Under the pieces are notes generated by a model, which was not told where the DNA came from, did not search any database, and saw only the letters and a program-made list of their open reading frames with translations. From the NCBI GenBank assembly GCA_014075215.1, contig CP046177.1, forward strand, positions 3,596,501 to 3,660,500: 64,000 nt of DNA, read 5' to 3'. Each line of letters starts with the position of its first letter. Within the stretch, counting starts at the first letter, position 1. The translations under genes and the position numbers were made by a program. Shown one piece after another: positions 18,108 to 27,412 of the stretch. This DNA comes from Flavobacteriaceae bacterium. GTDB taxonomy: Bacteria > Bacteroidota > Bacteroidia > Flavobacteriales > Flavobacteriaceae.

Positions 18108-18896
18108 ATGAACACCGAAAAAGTTACAGATCACATGGTGGGTTGGTTGAAAGATTATATCACAAATGCAAATGCCGGCGGTTTTGTTGTTGGAATATCC
18201 GGTGGAATAGATTCTGCTGTTACCTCTACCTTATGTGCAAAAACAGGATTTCCCGTTTTATGCCTGGAGATGCCTATTCATCAAGCAAAAAACCAGATAG
18301 ACAGAGCCTCATATCATATTTCCTGGCTAAAAAAAAATTATGACAATGTTACTTCCGAACAAGTAGATTTAACTCCTGTTTTTGATTCCTTATTGCAATC
18401 CTTACCTAAAGTAGATGACGAAGAAAGTCGTTTCATGGCATTAGCAAATACCCGTGCCAGATTAAGGATGACTTCTTTGTATTACTTTGCCGGTTTACAG
18501 GGGTTATTAGTGGCCGGAACAGGTAATAAAGTAGAAGATTTCGGAGTCGGTTTTTATACAAAATATGGCGACGGAGGGGTGGATTTAAGCCCAATTGCCA
18601 ATCTAATGAAGTCGGAAGTATATAAAATTGCTGCATCGCTGGGGATTCATGATGGCATACAAAACGCGGCTCCAACGGATGGCTTATGGGGAGATAACAG
18701 AACAGACGAAGATCAAATAGGAGCTTCTTACGACGAGTTGGAATGGGCTATGCGAATGCGGGAACAAGGAAGATCCGTAACTGATTTTTCCGGAAGGAAA
18801 AAAGAGGTTTACCGTATTTATACACACCTTCATAAAATAAATCAACATAAAATGCAGCCTATTCCCGTATGTAAAATTCCTAAAAACTTAAAATAA
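18108..18896 (+). CDS. nadE: NAD+ synthetase
   Basis: Makes NAD+ from nicotinate-adenine dinucleotide with ATP and ammonia. The ATP pyrophosphatase loop GISGGIDSA is at 29-37, and GTGNKVEDFGVGFYTKYGDGGVD and PTDGLWGDNRTDEDQIG are the substrate-binding segments. I chose the ATG at 18108, two codons inside a possible TTG start. At 262 residues it is the ammonia-dependent short form without a glutaminase domain, so ammonia or a separate amidotransferase supplies nitrogen. Confidence 0.95.
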   Translation: MNTEKVTDHMVGWLKDYITNANAGGFVVGISGGIDSAVTSTLCAKTGFPVLCLEMPIHQAKNQIDRASYHISWLKKNYDNVTSEQVDLTPVFDSLLQSLPKVDDEESRFMALANTRARLRMTSLYYFAGLQGLLVAGTGNKVEDFGVGFYTKYGDGGVDLSPIANLMKSEVYKIAASLGIHDGIQNAAPTDGLWGDNRTDEDQIGASYDELEWAMRMREQGRSVTDFSGRKKEVYRIYTHLHKINQHKMQPIPVCKIPKNLK

Positions 18897-19297
18897 TTTT
18901 AAGCTGTTACGGATCATTTTTTTAACTCTGTTCTTTGCTCTTTGTTGCTGACCTTTAGATATTTCTACAGAGGCACATAAAAAAAGTATGCATGCTTTTA
19001 ACAGGAGGATCATTTTACTCATAACTTATTTTTTGATATAGCTAATCAGGTACCAAATATACTACATTTTCCTATAAAAGAAAATCATATTAAAAAAGTA
19101 CATCTTTTGAGACATGAATTGTGTGCAAATAAAAAACCCTTGGCGTTTATAATTTACTCTAAAACTTTATAATTAGGCATATGAGCATATGTCCTCCATA
19201 ATGGCATCTCATAAAACTCTAAACAACTGTAAATAAGAACATTGCAAAAATATTTCTCACAAAAACCTTTGAAAAACCTTTTGTGAACTGTAGGTTC
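18897..19297. other. Gene-poor stretch between nadE and the integrated element
   Basis: About 400 bp without a convincing gene. On the minus strand 18888-19022 there is a 44-codon frame starting MSKMILLLKACILFLCASVE, which looks like a signal peptide without a following protein; it may be a gene remnant. The rest is AT-rich. CTTTTGTGAACTG just before the left attachment repeat resembles CTTTTGTGACTG before the right one. Confidence 0.5.
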
Positions 19298-19315
19298 GTT
19301 TCCTAATAGTTTCCT
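19298..19315 (+). repeat. Left 18-bp direct repeat, candidate attL core
   Basis: GTTTCCTAATAGTTTCCT, identical to 49330-49347. It lies 13 nt before the start of a tyrosine integrase, the usual arrangement of attL. The unit is itself two tandem GTTTCCT heptamers. Confidence 0.7.
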
Positions 19316-19328
19316 AATCTTATTTTTT

Positions 19329-20558
19329 ATGGGTTTTACGACAAAATTGACATTACACAAAGCGAGAATCAAAAACGACGGAACTTATCCGCTCATTCTT
19401 CGAGTAACCTATTATCGAAAAGTAATCAGAATTCATCTCGGACATTGTTTCAAAGAGAGCGACTGGGATTCAAAAAATCAACAGGTCAAAACGACTTGCA
19501 AAGTTTCTTCTAATATCACTCGATTAAATAATCTTATCAGAAAACAAGAGTCGTATTATTACGATAAAATCTCCGCTTTAGAATTATCAGGCAAACTAGC
19601 AACAATGAAACAAGGAGCTTTAAAAACGGTATTAACAGCAGAATTCAAAGAGATTAGGGACAAACCCACCGTTTTTGAATTTATTGATACGTTAATCGCT
19701 GAAAAACTCCAACTCGGAAAAAAAGGCAGTGCTTTATCCTACCGAGGTTCAAAACGAAAATTAACCTATGTATTTGGAAATAGCCTAATCTCTTTTGAAC
19801 AACTCGACTATCAAGCCCTGAAGAAAATAGAAATCAGTCATATCGCAGAGGGAGGCAATTATGGTGGTCTAGGAGTATATATGCGAACAATTCGGGCAAT
19901 ATACAACCGAGCTATCAAAGAAAACCTAGTCAGTGCAGATTGTTATCCATTTAAGCATTATCGAATAAAAACAATCGAAACCCAACGAAGAGCCTTATCA
20001 GAAAGCGATTTTGAGCGGTTTAAAACGCTCGATTTACAATTTCCACTTGTTCGAGGTCGAGATTATTTTCTAGCCTCATTTTATATGCGAGGCATGAATT
20101 ATATTGACATGGCGTATTTACAAGTAAAAAACATTGTGGGAGATTGGGAGCGGATTCGGTATCAAAGAAATAAAACAGGGAAATATTTCAGTATAAAAAT
20201 TTCTGACCCGCTCAAAATATTGCTTCAAAAATTTCTTGGAGATTCCTCCATGCAAGACAGTTATATTTTCCCGATTTTGAACCCTCAAATGGATACTGAA
20301 CATCATTACGAAGCGATTAATAACAAACGAAAACGCCTGAATCAAAAACTCCGAAAAATTTGTGCTTTGCATGACCTGGAACCCTTTACGATTTATGCAG
20401 CTCGCCATACCTATGCCACGATGGGAAAACGTAGAGGAGTGCCAACGGCGGTGATTCAAGAAAGCCTTGGGCATAAAACCGAAGCCATCACCCAAACCTA
20501 CCTGAATTCTTTTGAAAATAAGGTAGTGGATCAATACGATGCGTTGATTATGGGTTGA
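19329..20558 (+). CDS. Tyrosine-type site-specific integrase
   Basis: A 409-residue Bacteroidetes-type integrase with an N-terminal arm-binding domain (TKLTLHKARIKNDGTYPLIL), a core-binding SAM-like domain and a catalytic domain. Active-site residues: Arg254 (YMRGMNY), Arg359/His360 (AARHTYAT), His382 (LGHKTEAIT) and the nucleophile Tyr391. Its start is 13 nt after the left direct repeat, so it is the natural candidate to have inserted the element. Confidence 0.93.
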   Translation: MGFTTKLTLHKARIKNDGTYPLILRVTYYRKVIRIHLGHCFKESDWDSKNQQVKTTCKVSSNITRLNNLIRKQESYYYDKISALELSGKLATMKQGALKTVLTAEFKEIRDKPTVFEFIDTLIAEKLQLGKKGSALSYRGSKRKLTYVFGNSLISFEQLDYQALKKIEISHIAEGGNYGGLGVYMRTIRAIYNRAIKENLVSADCYPFKHYRIKTIETQRRALSESDFERFKTLDLQFPLVRGRDYFLASFYMRGMNYIDMAYLQVKNIVGDWERIRYQRNKTGKYFSIKISDPLKILLQKFLGDSSMQDSYIFPILNPQMDTEHHYEAINNKRKRLNQKLRKICALHDLEPFTIYAARHTYATMGKRRGVPTAVIQESLGHKTEAITQTYLNSFENKVVDQYDALIMG

Positions 20559-20652
20559 AATCTTTCAGAAAACTTCATGGGGTCGGATATTTTTTGAATA
20601 AGATGTTATTGCTTTTTCAAGAAGCCAGAAAAGAAAATTTTTTCCAGTTTTT

Positions 20653-21081
20653 TTACCTCAACCAAATCTTTTTAGCTTTTTCAAAACCGATCCAATGATT
20701 GTTTTCGTCATAGCCTCTATTAGCAAGCTCTGAGGCTATGATTTTTTCGAGAGGCACTTGGTATTTGAGAATAAAACGTAGTATTTCTGCGTCAGTTACC
20801 GAGAACATTCCAAGAATTTGTTCCCAATGCCACAAAGGGTCTCTGTCTAATTTTATGGTGGAAATGGCTTCAAAAGTCATTTGGGAATAATCTTTTGATT
20901 TTCCACTTACTACCATATTACGTCTTGGAATTGATTCAGTTGGCATGACCAAATAATGCTCTTGGGGAATATGAACCACCGAAAATATTTTTTGTTTGAT
21001 TCGATGTACAAAGTCTAACCAAAGTGCATTATCAAGGGCTTTTTGTTTGTCGGTATGTTTTGCAAATTCAGGAAATTCCAT
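20653..21081 (-). CDS. Hypothetical protein downstream of the Dam-type methylase
   Basis: A 142-residue soluble protein when started at ATG 21081 (MEFPEFAKHTDKQKALDNAL); the longer frame adds a hydrophobic leader that I think is non-coding. It contains VMPTESIPRRNMVVSGKSKD and a Trp-rich middle (DPLWHWEQILGMF). Immediately downstream of, and probably co-expressed with, the adenine methyltransferase. I do not recognise it; a role linked to DNA modification is only a guess from position. Confidence 0.6.
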   Translation of the reverse strand: MEFPEFAKHTDKQKALDNALWLDFVHRIKQKIFSVVHIPQEHYLVMPTESIPRRNMVVSGKSKDYSQMTFEAISTIKLDRDPLWHWEQILGMFSVTDAEILRFILKYQVPLEKIIASELANRGYDENNHWIGFEKAKKIWLR

Positions 21082-21122
21082 TTTAAAAAAGGGTAAAAAG
21101 AGTAAGTAATAATTCAATGTAT

Positions 21123-21911
21123 TTAGAGAGGGTAATTTGCCGTTAGCACCTCGGTTTTTCTTTTTCGGGTTTGTCCGCTTTTTGCCAAGCTGGCTACCAG
21201 TGGCTTTTCAACCCACTTGCTATGCCACTCATTTTTGATAGTATATTCTGTTAACAAATCAGAAGCATACGAGCTCAACAGAAATTTTCCTTGGAGATTA
21301 GAAAGCGTTTCCAACAAATTTCTGTAATCGGCTCGGGTGTAGCCGGAATAATGCCCTTGGTCGGTGTCAATATAAGGTGGGTCGACATAGTGAAACGCTT
21401 GTTTGCTATCTCGACTGGTTATCACTTTACAAGCATCATTACATTCGATTTCGGTAAATTGGAGGCGGTCAAAAACAGTATCATCAAAGCTCATTTTTTT
21501 GTTTTGAAATACTTTGCAACGCTTTCCATACTTATCATAGCCCCAACTTCCAATTGCGGTAGAAAATCCCATATTGGTCGCTACATAAAACGCCCATGCC
21601 TGAGCCAATTTAGAAAATAAATGCGGCATTCGGTAGATGGTATGGGCGACCGCATAAGTAGTTCTGGAAAACGGCGTTTGTTCAATTTTTTGTTTTAAGG
21701 CTTCAAAATCTGTTTGTACCACTTCATAAAAATTCACCACCATATTGTTCGTATCATTGATAATCTCTGATTTAACAGGCTTTTTAGCAAAAAAGACGGC
21801 ACCACCGCCAAAGAAAGGCTCGGTATAGACTTTGTGTTTTGGAATAAGGGGTAAAATATGATTCAAAAGGCTTTGTTTGCCTCCGTAGTATGCGATTGGG
21901 GTTTTGGTCAT
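21123..21911 (-). CDS. D12-class DNA N6-adenine methyltransferase (Dam-type)
   Basis: The SAM motif PFFGGGAVFF (residues 32-41) precedes the catalytic DPPY (177-180), the alpha-class order of Dam/MboIA-like enzymes. The N-terminal YYGGKQSLL segment is also typical. Length 262, complete. There is no restriction endonuclease I can recognise next to it, so it is an orphan methylase of the mobile element. Its first 195 codons are duplicated at 26393-26983. Confidence 0.93.
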   Translation of the reverse strand: MTKTPIAYYGGKQSLLNHILPLIPKHKVYTEPFFGGGAVFFAKKPVKSEIINDTNNMVVNFYEVVQTDFEALKQKIEQTPFSRTTYAVAHTIYRMPHLFSKLAQAWAFYVATNMGFSTAIGSWGYDKYGKRCKVFQNKKMSFDDTVFDRLQFTEIECNDACKVITSRDSKQAFHYVDPPYIDTDQGHYSGYTRADYRNLLETLSNLQGKFLLSSYASDLLTEYTIKNEWHSKWVEKPLVASLAKSGQTRKRKTEVLTANYPL

Positions 21912-22178
21912 GGGAAAATTAAGATGAGAAAAAAAAGGATAAAAACTATAAAAAGGCTTGGTTTTTAGCTGTAGGGGTTGAGTCGAAAAAAAAGCTGTTT
22001 TTTAACTCGTTTTGGTTTGGGTCTTTGTTTTTGCGATATTTTTGGTCGGACAGCCTTTAGATTAGCAAATAGAAATAATTACTTAAAATAAAAACATAAT
22101 AGTTATGATGAAATTTCTTTTTTTGCTTCTTTTTTTCTTTGTTAATAACTCTTATTTTGTTGATAACCAAAAACACAA

Positions 22179-22316
22179 AAGAACGGAGTGAACTTTAGCG
22201 GCCAGCTAGCTTTTTAGAGCCATCCCCCGTATTAGTCTCCGTTCTTTTTAAAAGTTACTTAGAACCATATAGAATTTCAGTTTCTGCCCTTATTAAAGGT
22301 CTTAGTTTAAGTAACT
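22179..22316 (+). ncRNA. Bridge-RNA-like non-coding RNA of IS110 copy A
   Basis: Two stem-loops in series. The first has a 10-bp closing stem (AAGAACGGAG/CTCCGTTCTT, 22179-22246); its loop contains CTTTAG, identical to the left end of the element, and CCCCGTATT, complementary to its right end. The second is closed by AGTTACTT/AAGTAACT (22252-22316). This matches the donor- and target-binding loops known for IS110 bridge RNAs; the assignment of the first loop as donor-binding is inference. Confidence 0.6.
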
Positions 22317-22341
22317 ATTATTAATATCTAATTACAAAATT

Positions 22342-23337
22342 ATGAAAACAAATGAAATTATCGGAATCGATGTCAGTAAATTATTAATTGATGTTTGTAT
22401 CTATTCTAAACAAATTGTTCAACAGTTTGAGAACAGTAAATCTGGATTTAAATTAATGCTAAAGTGGAGTTTTAAAAATTCGTCTTTCTCTAAAGAAGAA
22501 ACCATGTTTGTATTTGAACATACAGGAATGTACTCTCATTTATTATCTGTGTCTTTAACTGAACAAAAATTATCTTTTTTCATAGCTTCTGGTTTAGAAA
22601 TTAAAAGATCTATTGGTATTGCTCGTGGAAAGGATGACCAAATTGATGCCAAACGCATTGCTCTATATGGGTATCGATTAAAAGAAGAACTTAAACCCAG
22701 TAAGCTACCTAAAAGAAGTATATTACAACTAAAAAGTCTCTTATCTTTAAGGACAAAACTTAACAAACAAAGAGCTGGTTTTAAAGTTACTTTGAAAGAA
22801 CAAAAAAGAATTTATAAAGCAAAAGAGTATAAAATAATCTTTGACGTTCAACAAAAAATGATTGCAGAACTAACCAAACAAATACACAAGATTAATACTC
22901 AAATGCAAGCTATTATTGACCAAAATATAATGTTAAAAGAAACCTATAAACTTGTTACTAGTGTTAAAGGTATAGGAATGCAAACTGCTATAATGATGAT
23001 TGTGTTTACTGACAATTTTTCAAAATTTGAAAACTGGAGAAAGTTTGCCTCTTATTGTGGTGTTGCTCCTTTTCCTTACCAATCTGGAACTAGTATTAAA
23101 GGACGTACAAAAGTCTCTCATTTGGCTAATAAAAAATTGAAAGCAATTATTAATATGTGCGCTATTTCTGCTATACAACATAACCCAGAAATGAAATTAT
23201 ACTATCATAAAAGAATAAAACAAGGCAAAAGTAAAATGAGTACCGTTAACATTATTAGAAACAAATTAATAGCAAGAGTGTTTGCCGTTGTCAAACGACA
23301 AACACCCTATGTAGATACTTTTAAATTTGCTGCATAA
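22342..23337 (+). CDS. IS110-family transposase (DEDD recombinase), copy A
   Basis: A 331-residue recombinase with an N-terminal RuvC-like DEDD domain (IGIDVSK with Asp10, FVFEHTG with Glu59, GKDDQIDAKR with Asp98/99 and Asp102), a coiled-coil middle, and a C-terminal Tnp20 domain with SVKGIGMQTA and the catalytic Ser248 in FPYQSGTS. Intact; identical in protein sequence to copy C at 46.1 kb, so recent activity is likely. Confidence 0.95.
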   Translation: MKTNEIIGIDVSKLLIDVCIYSKQIVQQFENSKSGFKLMLKWSFKNSSFSKEETMFVFEHTGMYSHLLSVSLTEQKLSFFIASGLEIKRSIGIARGKDDQIDAKRIALYGYRLKEELKPSKLPKRSILQLKSLLSLRTKLNKQRAGFKVTLKEQKRIYKAKEYKIIFDVQQKMIAELTKQIHKINTQMQAIIDQNIMLKETYKLVTSVKGIGMQTAIMMIVFTDNFSKFENWRKFASYCGVAPFPYQSGTSIKGRTKVSHLANKKLKAIINMCAISAIQHNPEMKLYYHKRIKQGKSKMSTVNIIRNKLIARVFAVVKRQTPYVDTFKFAA

Positions 23338-23618
23338 ATTAGTAAAAATAATATCTCAACTTTTACTTGTTTTTATCATAGAATACGGGGTGGCGAGTTT
23401 CAAACCATTGGCGATACCCTGCAAGCCCTGCGCAAGAAAAAATAAATATTTACCTGTGCATAACAGAAAACAATGATCTTAAGATTTCACTGTTTTCAGG
23501 GATTGATCCATGTTTTTCTATCTCATAGATTTGTTGTATTCAAAACTCGGTTGCTATGAGCACTTTTTTTCTCCTCATAAAAATTGCAACTGACCTGAAT
23601 AAAAAATGAATTAATTTT

Positions 23619-23799
23619 ACCCGTTGTGCATTTTGAACTAAAAAGTAAATTTAAACATCAGTTCGAGTGATTTTGAGCTACGAAAAATCGTATCGAGAAC
23701 ATATTTAGAGCAAAAATTCTATTCTCGATACAAATTTTTCTTATTTTCAATCGAAAAATTTACTCGAATTGACGAATTTTATCAAAATGCACAACGGGT
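23619..23799. repeat. Small inverted-repeat element, family 2, copy A (MITE-like)
   Basis: A 181-bp element with perfect 18-bp terminal inverted repeats (ACCCGTTGTGCATTTTGA) and a nested inner pair (GTATCGAGAA/TTCTCGATAC), so the whole unit can fold as one long hairpin. TTAATTTT flanks it on both sides, an 8-bp target duplication. It ends 23 nt before the lipoprotein start and may influence its transcription. The 23391-23618 part before it is spacer with no gene. Confidence 0.9.
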
Positions 23800-23822
23800 T
23801 TAATTTTAAAACATGTCAAATC

Positions 23823-25469
23823 ATGAAAATGAAAACAAAGCCATGTATCAAACTAGGAGTTTTACTCTTTGGCGTATCTTTGTTCTTATGGAACTGTATA
23901 GAAGAAGATTTTATGAATCCTCAAAACACTGTTGCGTCTAAAAAGTTTACCTACACTTTAGAGAAAATGACTTATCAGGAATTGCTTGCAGATAAAGAAA
24001 TCAAACAATCATTACCTTTGATTGAGCGAAGATTCTCTAACACACAACAACAAAACACCTACAGTAGAACTTCTACTGAAGTTGCCGATGGTTTAACTAT
24101 TTTTACCGATGAAATTAACAGGATTGTTATAGATGATGTCATTACCTGGACATTTCAAACACAAAGCCCTGTTTTGGAAACCTCTGATTTTGAGAATTTC
24201 TTAGTTAAAAAACACAATGGAGTGTTTACTTATTTTCTGGTATCCTATGAGTTAGCTGATCTTACGGATGCCGAAACGCTGTATGAGAAAGCCACTTCGT
24301 ATGTGATTTCCGAAGAATACTTAAATCTGGACGGCCTCAACCTGTCTTCCAGAGATGCTTTTGATTGGGTTTTTCCGAATGACGGTGGTGGTACGGGTAG
24401 CGGCCCTTGTGATGGTATTTTGGTATATGACCAGTGTAATTTGGGAGGCAATGCAGACGGACACTTGCCGGCTTTGCAAAACGATGGTACCTATTGTAGT
24501 GGTAGTCCGCTGTTGTATATAGATTTTTCACACTGTGAAAACTACGGTGTTCCGGACAGTCCTGCGGGAGACCCGATAGGAGGTGATAATGGCTCGGGAG
24601 GAGATCAGCTTATTGGCGGAGGTGGAGGAGGAGGAAACTCCGATGGTGATGGAGATACGACGCTTACGGCTCCTATTGAGTTAGCAGACCCCAGATGTCC
24701 TCCAGGGAGTGGAAAGGTAATGATAGATGAAGTCTGTGTATGCCCTCCCGCTTCAAATAAAATTGAAGATGCAGACGGAAATTGTGTATGCCCAGAGGGC
24801 AAAGTAGAGAACTATCAAGGAGTATGTGTAGAAGATACTTGTAGATATATAAATCTTCAAATACAAAACCCTAATTATACTCAACAAGCCAATGAGTTAG
24901 AAGGAAAAACAGGGTTAAAAAAAGAAACTGGTTATAAACAGAATAAAGATGGTACACAAGTTGCACTTGTTGATACTAACAATGGTCATTCGTTAAAAAT
25001 ACCGATAGACGGAAATACCACTGGCTATATGCATACGCATCTTGATGATTTTTTAACTGGTAAGATTGACCCAAAAACTGGTGAAGAAGAATTATTAAAA
25101 CCTATTAAAATCTTTTCACCAGCAGATTTACTTAAGTTTTTACAAATGGTAAAAAACACTAAGCACAATGGTGTTCCTATGCATTTAGTATATGCTACTA
25201 TGATTTCTAGTTCTCGCACTTATACATTAAGATTTACAGGTAATGTAGATGATATTGTTGGGCTTGGTTCTGCAAATAGTTATAGAGCAGATTATAAAGA
25301 ATATTTCACGAAAAAATTTAAGAGTAATAAAGAAAAAGCCTTTTTACATTTTATTAAAGATAAAATAGGAATAAACGGTATCAATTTATATCGAATAAGA
25401 GATAATGGAGATGTAGAAAAGAAAACATTAAAAGATAATGGTAATATAGATACTAACGATTGCGAATAA
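23823..25469 (+). CDS. Polymorphic-toxin-like lipoprotein, HTH-motif C-terminal domain
   Basis: A 548-residue lipoprotein with signal MKMKTKPCIKLGVLLFGVSL then FLWNC (Cys25). Residues to about 170 form a conserved globular part, then come a Gly-rich linker (GGGGGGGNSDGDGD) and a Cys-rich EGF-like segment (CVCPPASNK, CVCPEGKVE). The C-terminal 210 residues differ entirely from the sister gene and contain GYMHTHLDDF and KIFSPADLLKFLQ, reminiscent of secreted Bacteroidetes domains with a His-x-His metal-like site. I chose ATG 23823, which gives the lipoprotein signal. Followed 26 nt later by a candidate immunity gene. Toxin activity is inference from architecture. Confidence 0.75.
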   Translation: MKMKTKPCIKLGVLLFGVSLFLWNCIEEDFMNPQNTVASKKFTYTLEKMTYQELLADKEIKQSLPLIERRFSNTQQQNTYSRTSTEVADGLTIFTDEINRIVIDDVITWTFQTQSPVLETSDFENFLVKKHNGVFTYFLVSYELADLTDAETLYEKATSYVISEEYLNLDGLNLSSRDAFDWVFPNDGGGTGSGPCDGILVYDQCNLGGNADGHLPALQNDGTYCSGSPLLYIDFSHCENYGVPDSPAGDPIGGDNGSGGDQLIGGGGGGGNSDGDGDTTLTAPIELADPRCPPGSGKVMIDEVCVCPPASNKIEDADGNCVCPEGKVENYQGVCVEDTCRYINLQIQNPNYTQQANELEGKTGLKKETGYKQNKDGTQVALVDTNNGHSLKIPIDGNTTGYMHTHLDDFLTGKIDPKTGEEELLKPIKIFSPADLLKFLQMVKNTKHNGVPMHLVYATMISSSRTYTLRFTGNVDDIVGLGSANSYRADYKEYFTKKFKSNKEKAFLHFIKDKIGINGINLYRIRDNGDVEKKTLKDNGNIDTNDCE

Positions 25470-25495
25470 AAATAAACTTTAAAAATACTAAAAAA

Positions 25496-26053
25496 ATGAA
25501 AAAAATAATATTTATACTAACAAGTGTTTTTATAACCTATAGTTGTAAAGCACAAATAATAGCAGTAGAAGATTTTGAAAACTATAATCAAGAACTACCT
25601 GATAATGCATATATAAAAGATATTAATAATATTTTAGATAAATATGTAGGTACCTGGAAAGGAATTTATGATAGTAAAAGCTATGAGTTTAAGGTTATAA
25701 AAGTTACAGAAAATAATACAGATTTAAAATATAAAGAGGATTTATTATTAATGCGTTATAAGATTACTGATAGTTCAAACAATGTAATTGAAAGCACGCT
25801 AAATTTATCTGATACAAGTAACTTTATTATTAGAGGTAATTATTTATCTAATAGAGGTAGTTATGTATTAAATTATATAGGATTGAATGATGAATGCGGA
25901 CAAAATGGTACTATTTTTATTTCTATATATGATACTAATAATACTAAAATGAAATTATATTTAGAAGTCGATGGAGAAATGGGACTTGATTGCACTTCTG
26001 GTGGAGTAGAACAAGTTTTACCAACTGATTGGATTGATTTAACTAAACAATAA
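25496..26053 (+). CDS. DUF6705-like secreted protein, candidate immunity protein
   Basis: A 185-residue protein with signal MKKIIFILTSVFITYSCKAQ and a beta-rich body (NNILDKYVGTWKGIYDSKSY, LNYIGLNDECGQNGTIFISIY, LPTDWIDLTKQ) that matches my recollection of the DUF6705 family of Bacteroidetes. It lies 26 nt behind the toxin-like gene and has its own variable partner position, as immunity genes do. Localisation in the cell envelope would suit protection from a surface-delivered toxin. Function is inferred. Confidence 0.7.
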   Translation: MKKIIFILTSVFITYSCKAQIIAVEDFENYNQELPDNAYIKDINNILDKYVGTWKGIYDSKSYEFKVIKVTENNTDLKYKEDLLLMRYKITDSSNNVIESTLNLSDTSNFIIRGNYLSNRGSYVLNYIGLNDECGQNGTIFISIYDTNNTKMKLYLEVDGEMGLDCTSGGVEQVLPTDWIDLTKQ

Positions 26054-26172
26054 ATACGAAACCACAACACAGTATATAAAAAATAGCAGTTAAGTGCAAA
26101 CTATAAAGGTTTGCACTTTTATTGTTAGGTTGAAAATGAAGTATGTACCTACTGCTTTACATAAAACATTAT

Positions 26173-26392
26173 AAATGTGAAACGACCAAAGAAGACCTAA
26201 AAAAAGTATTTACAGATACCGATGAAGATATTTTAGAAGAAATAGCCGATGCCATTAACACACACGGAAAAGATTATGGTATTGACACTGATGAAAAACT
26301 ACAACACTTTTTGGCACAAGCTGGGCATGAGAGTAGTTTTGCTCCTGCAGGAAAAGATGAATTTGAAGCTTTTGAAGAAAACCTGAATTACA
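26173..26392 (+). pseudogene. Orphan C-terminal tip of the GH19-type lipoprotein
   Basis: A frame of about 73 codons beginning KCETTKEDLKKVFTDTDED and reaching FEENLNY, about 95 percent identical at DNA level to the sister gene at 29.9-30.1 kb. It starts exactly at the codon where the two sister lipoproteins diverge, has no start of its own in the conserved part, and is cut at its 3' end by the duplicated methylase fragment. It is a displaced module of the type left behind when a new toxin tip is inserted upstream. Confidence 0.8.
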
Positions 26393-26983
26393 TCTGTAAT
26401 CGGCTCGGGTGTAGCCGGAATAATGCCCTTGGTCGGTGTCAATATAAGGTGGGTCGACATAGTGAAACGCTTGTTTGCTATCTCGACTGGTTATCACTTT
26501 ACAAGCATCATTACATTCGATTTCGGTAAATTGGAGGCGGTCAAAAACAGTATCATCAAAGCTCATTTTTTTGTTTTGAAATACTTTGCAACGCTTTCCA
26601 TACTTATCATAGCCCCAACTTCCAATTGCGGTAGAAAATCCCATATTGGTCGCTACATAAAACGCCCATGCCTGAGCCAATTTAGAAAATAAATGCGGCA
26701 TTCGGTAGATGGTATGGGCGACCGCATAAGTAGTTCTGGAAAACGGCGTTTGTTCAATTTTTTGTTTTAAGGCTTCAAAATATGTTTGTACCACTTCATA
26801 AAAATTCACCACCATATTGTTCGTATCATTGATAATCTCTGATTTAACAGGCTTTTTAGCAAAAAAGACGGCACCACCGCCAAAGAAAGGCTCGGTATAG
26901 ACTTTGTGTTTTGGAATAAGGGGTAAAATATGATTCAAAAGGCTTTGTTTGCCTCCGTAGTATGCGATTGGGGTTTTGGTCAT
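26393..26983 (-). pseudogene. Dam-type methyltransferase, N-terminal fragment (duplicate)
   Basis: The first 195 or so codons of the 21.1-21.9 kb methylase, through DPPY and SGYTRADYR, then fused to unrelated sequence. The C-terminal target-recognition part is missing, so it should be inactive. It marks the left junction of duplication unit B. Confidence 0.92.
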
Positions 26984-27249
26984 GGGAAAATTAAGATGAG
27001 AAAAAAAAGGATAAAAACTATAAAAAGGCTTGGTTTTTAGCTGTAGGGGTTGAGTCGAAAAAAAAGCTGTTTTTTAACTCGTTTTGGTTTGGGTCTTTGT
27101 TTTTGCGATATTTTTGGTCGGCAGCCTTTAGATTAGCAAATAGAAATAATTACTTAAAATAAAAACATAATAGTTATGATGAAATTTCTTTTTTTGCTTC
27201 TTTTTTTCTTTGTTAATAACTCTTATTTTGTTGATAACCAAAAACACAA

Positions 27250-27387
27250 AAGAACGGAGTGAACTTTAGCGGCCAGCTAGCTTTTTAGAGCCATCCCCCG
27301 TATTAGTCTCCGTTCTTTTTAAAAGTTACTTAGAACCATATAGAATTTCAGTTTCTGCCCTTATTAAAGGTCTTAGTTTAAGTAACT
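27250..27387 (+). ncRNA. Bridge-RNA-like non-coding RNA of IS110 copy B
   Basis: Same sequence as the copy A structure (two stem-loops, first loop with CTTTAG and CCCCGTATT). It could still be expressed although its own transposase is broken, and could in principle guide the protein from copies A or C. Confidence 0.5.
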
Positions 27388-27412
27388 ATTATTAATATCT
27401 AATTACAAAATT

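Larger units (their letters stand above)
22056..23390 (+). mobile_element. IS110-family element, copy A
   Basis: Ends were set by comparing three copies: left TTTAGATTAGC, right GAATACGGGG; length 1335 bp, the same as copy C. No inverted repeats or target duplication, as usual in IS110. It has a long (about 286-nt) non-coding left end with an RNA-like structure before the transposase gene, the layout of the IS110 group proper. Confidence 0.88.
21321..24832. repeat. 3.5-kb tandem duplication, unit A
   Basis: Unit A covers most of the methylase gene, the IS110 element, the 181-bp inverted-repeat element and the constant part of the first toxin-like lipoprotein gene. It is repeated about 5.07 kb downstream (26393-29904). 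Identity is almost complete to about 24.22 kb, then drops (many silent changes) within the lipoprotein gene and ends at the codon before the variable C-terminal domain. Confidence 0.9.

Noticed and set aside
18888..19022. 44-codon signal-peptide-like frame behind nadE
   Set aside because: No mature protein follows and it overlaps the nadE end; kept only as a comment.
21123..21911. Restriction-modification system around the Dam-type methylase
   Set aside because: The neighbouring 142-residue protein shows no nuclease motif that I can recognise.
22105..22191. 28-codon leader-like frame MMKFLFLLLFFF.. in the IS110 left end
   Set aside because: Very Phe/Leu-rich T-tract translation inside the non-coding end; probably chance, although present in all copies.
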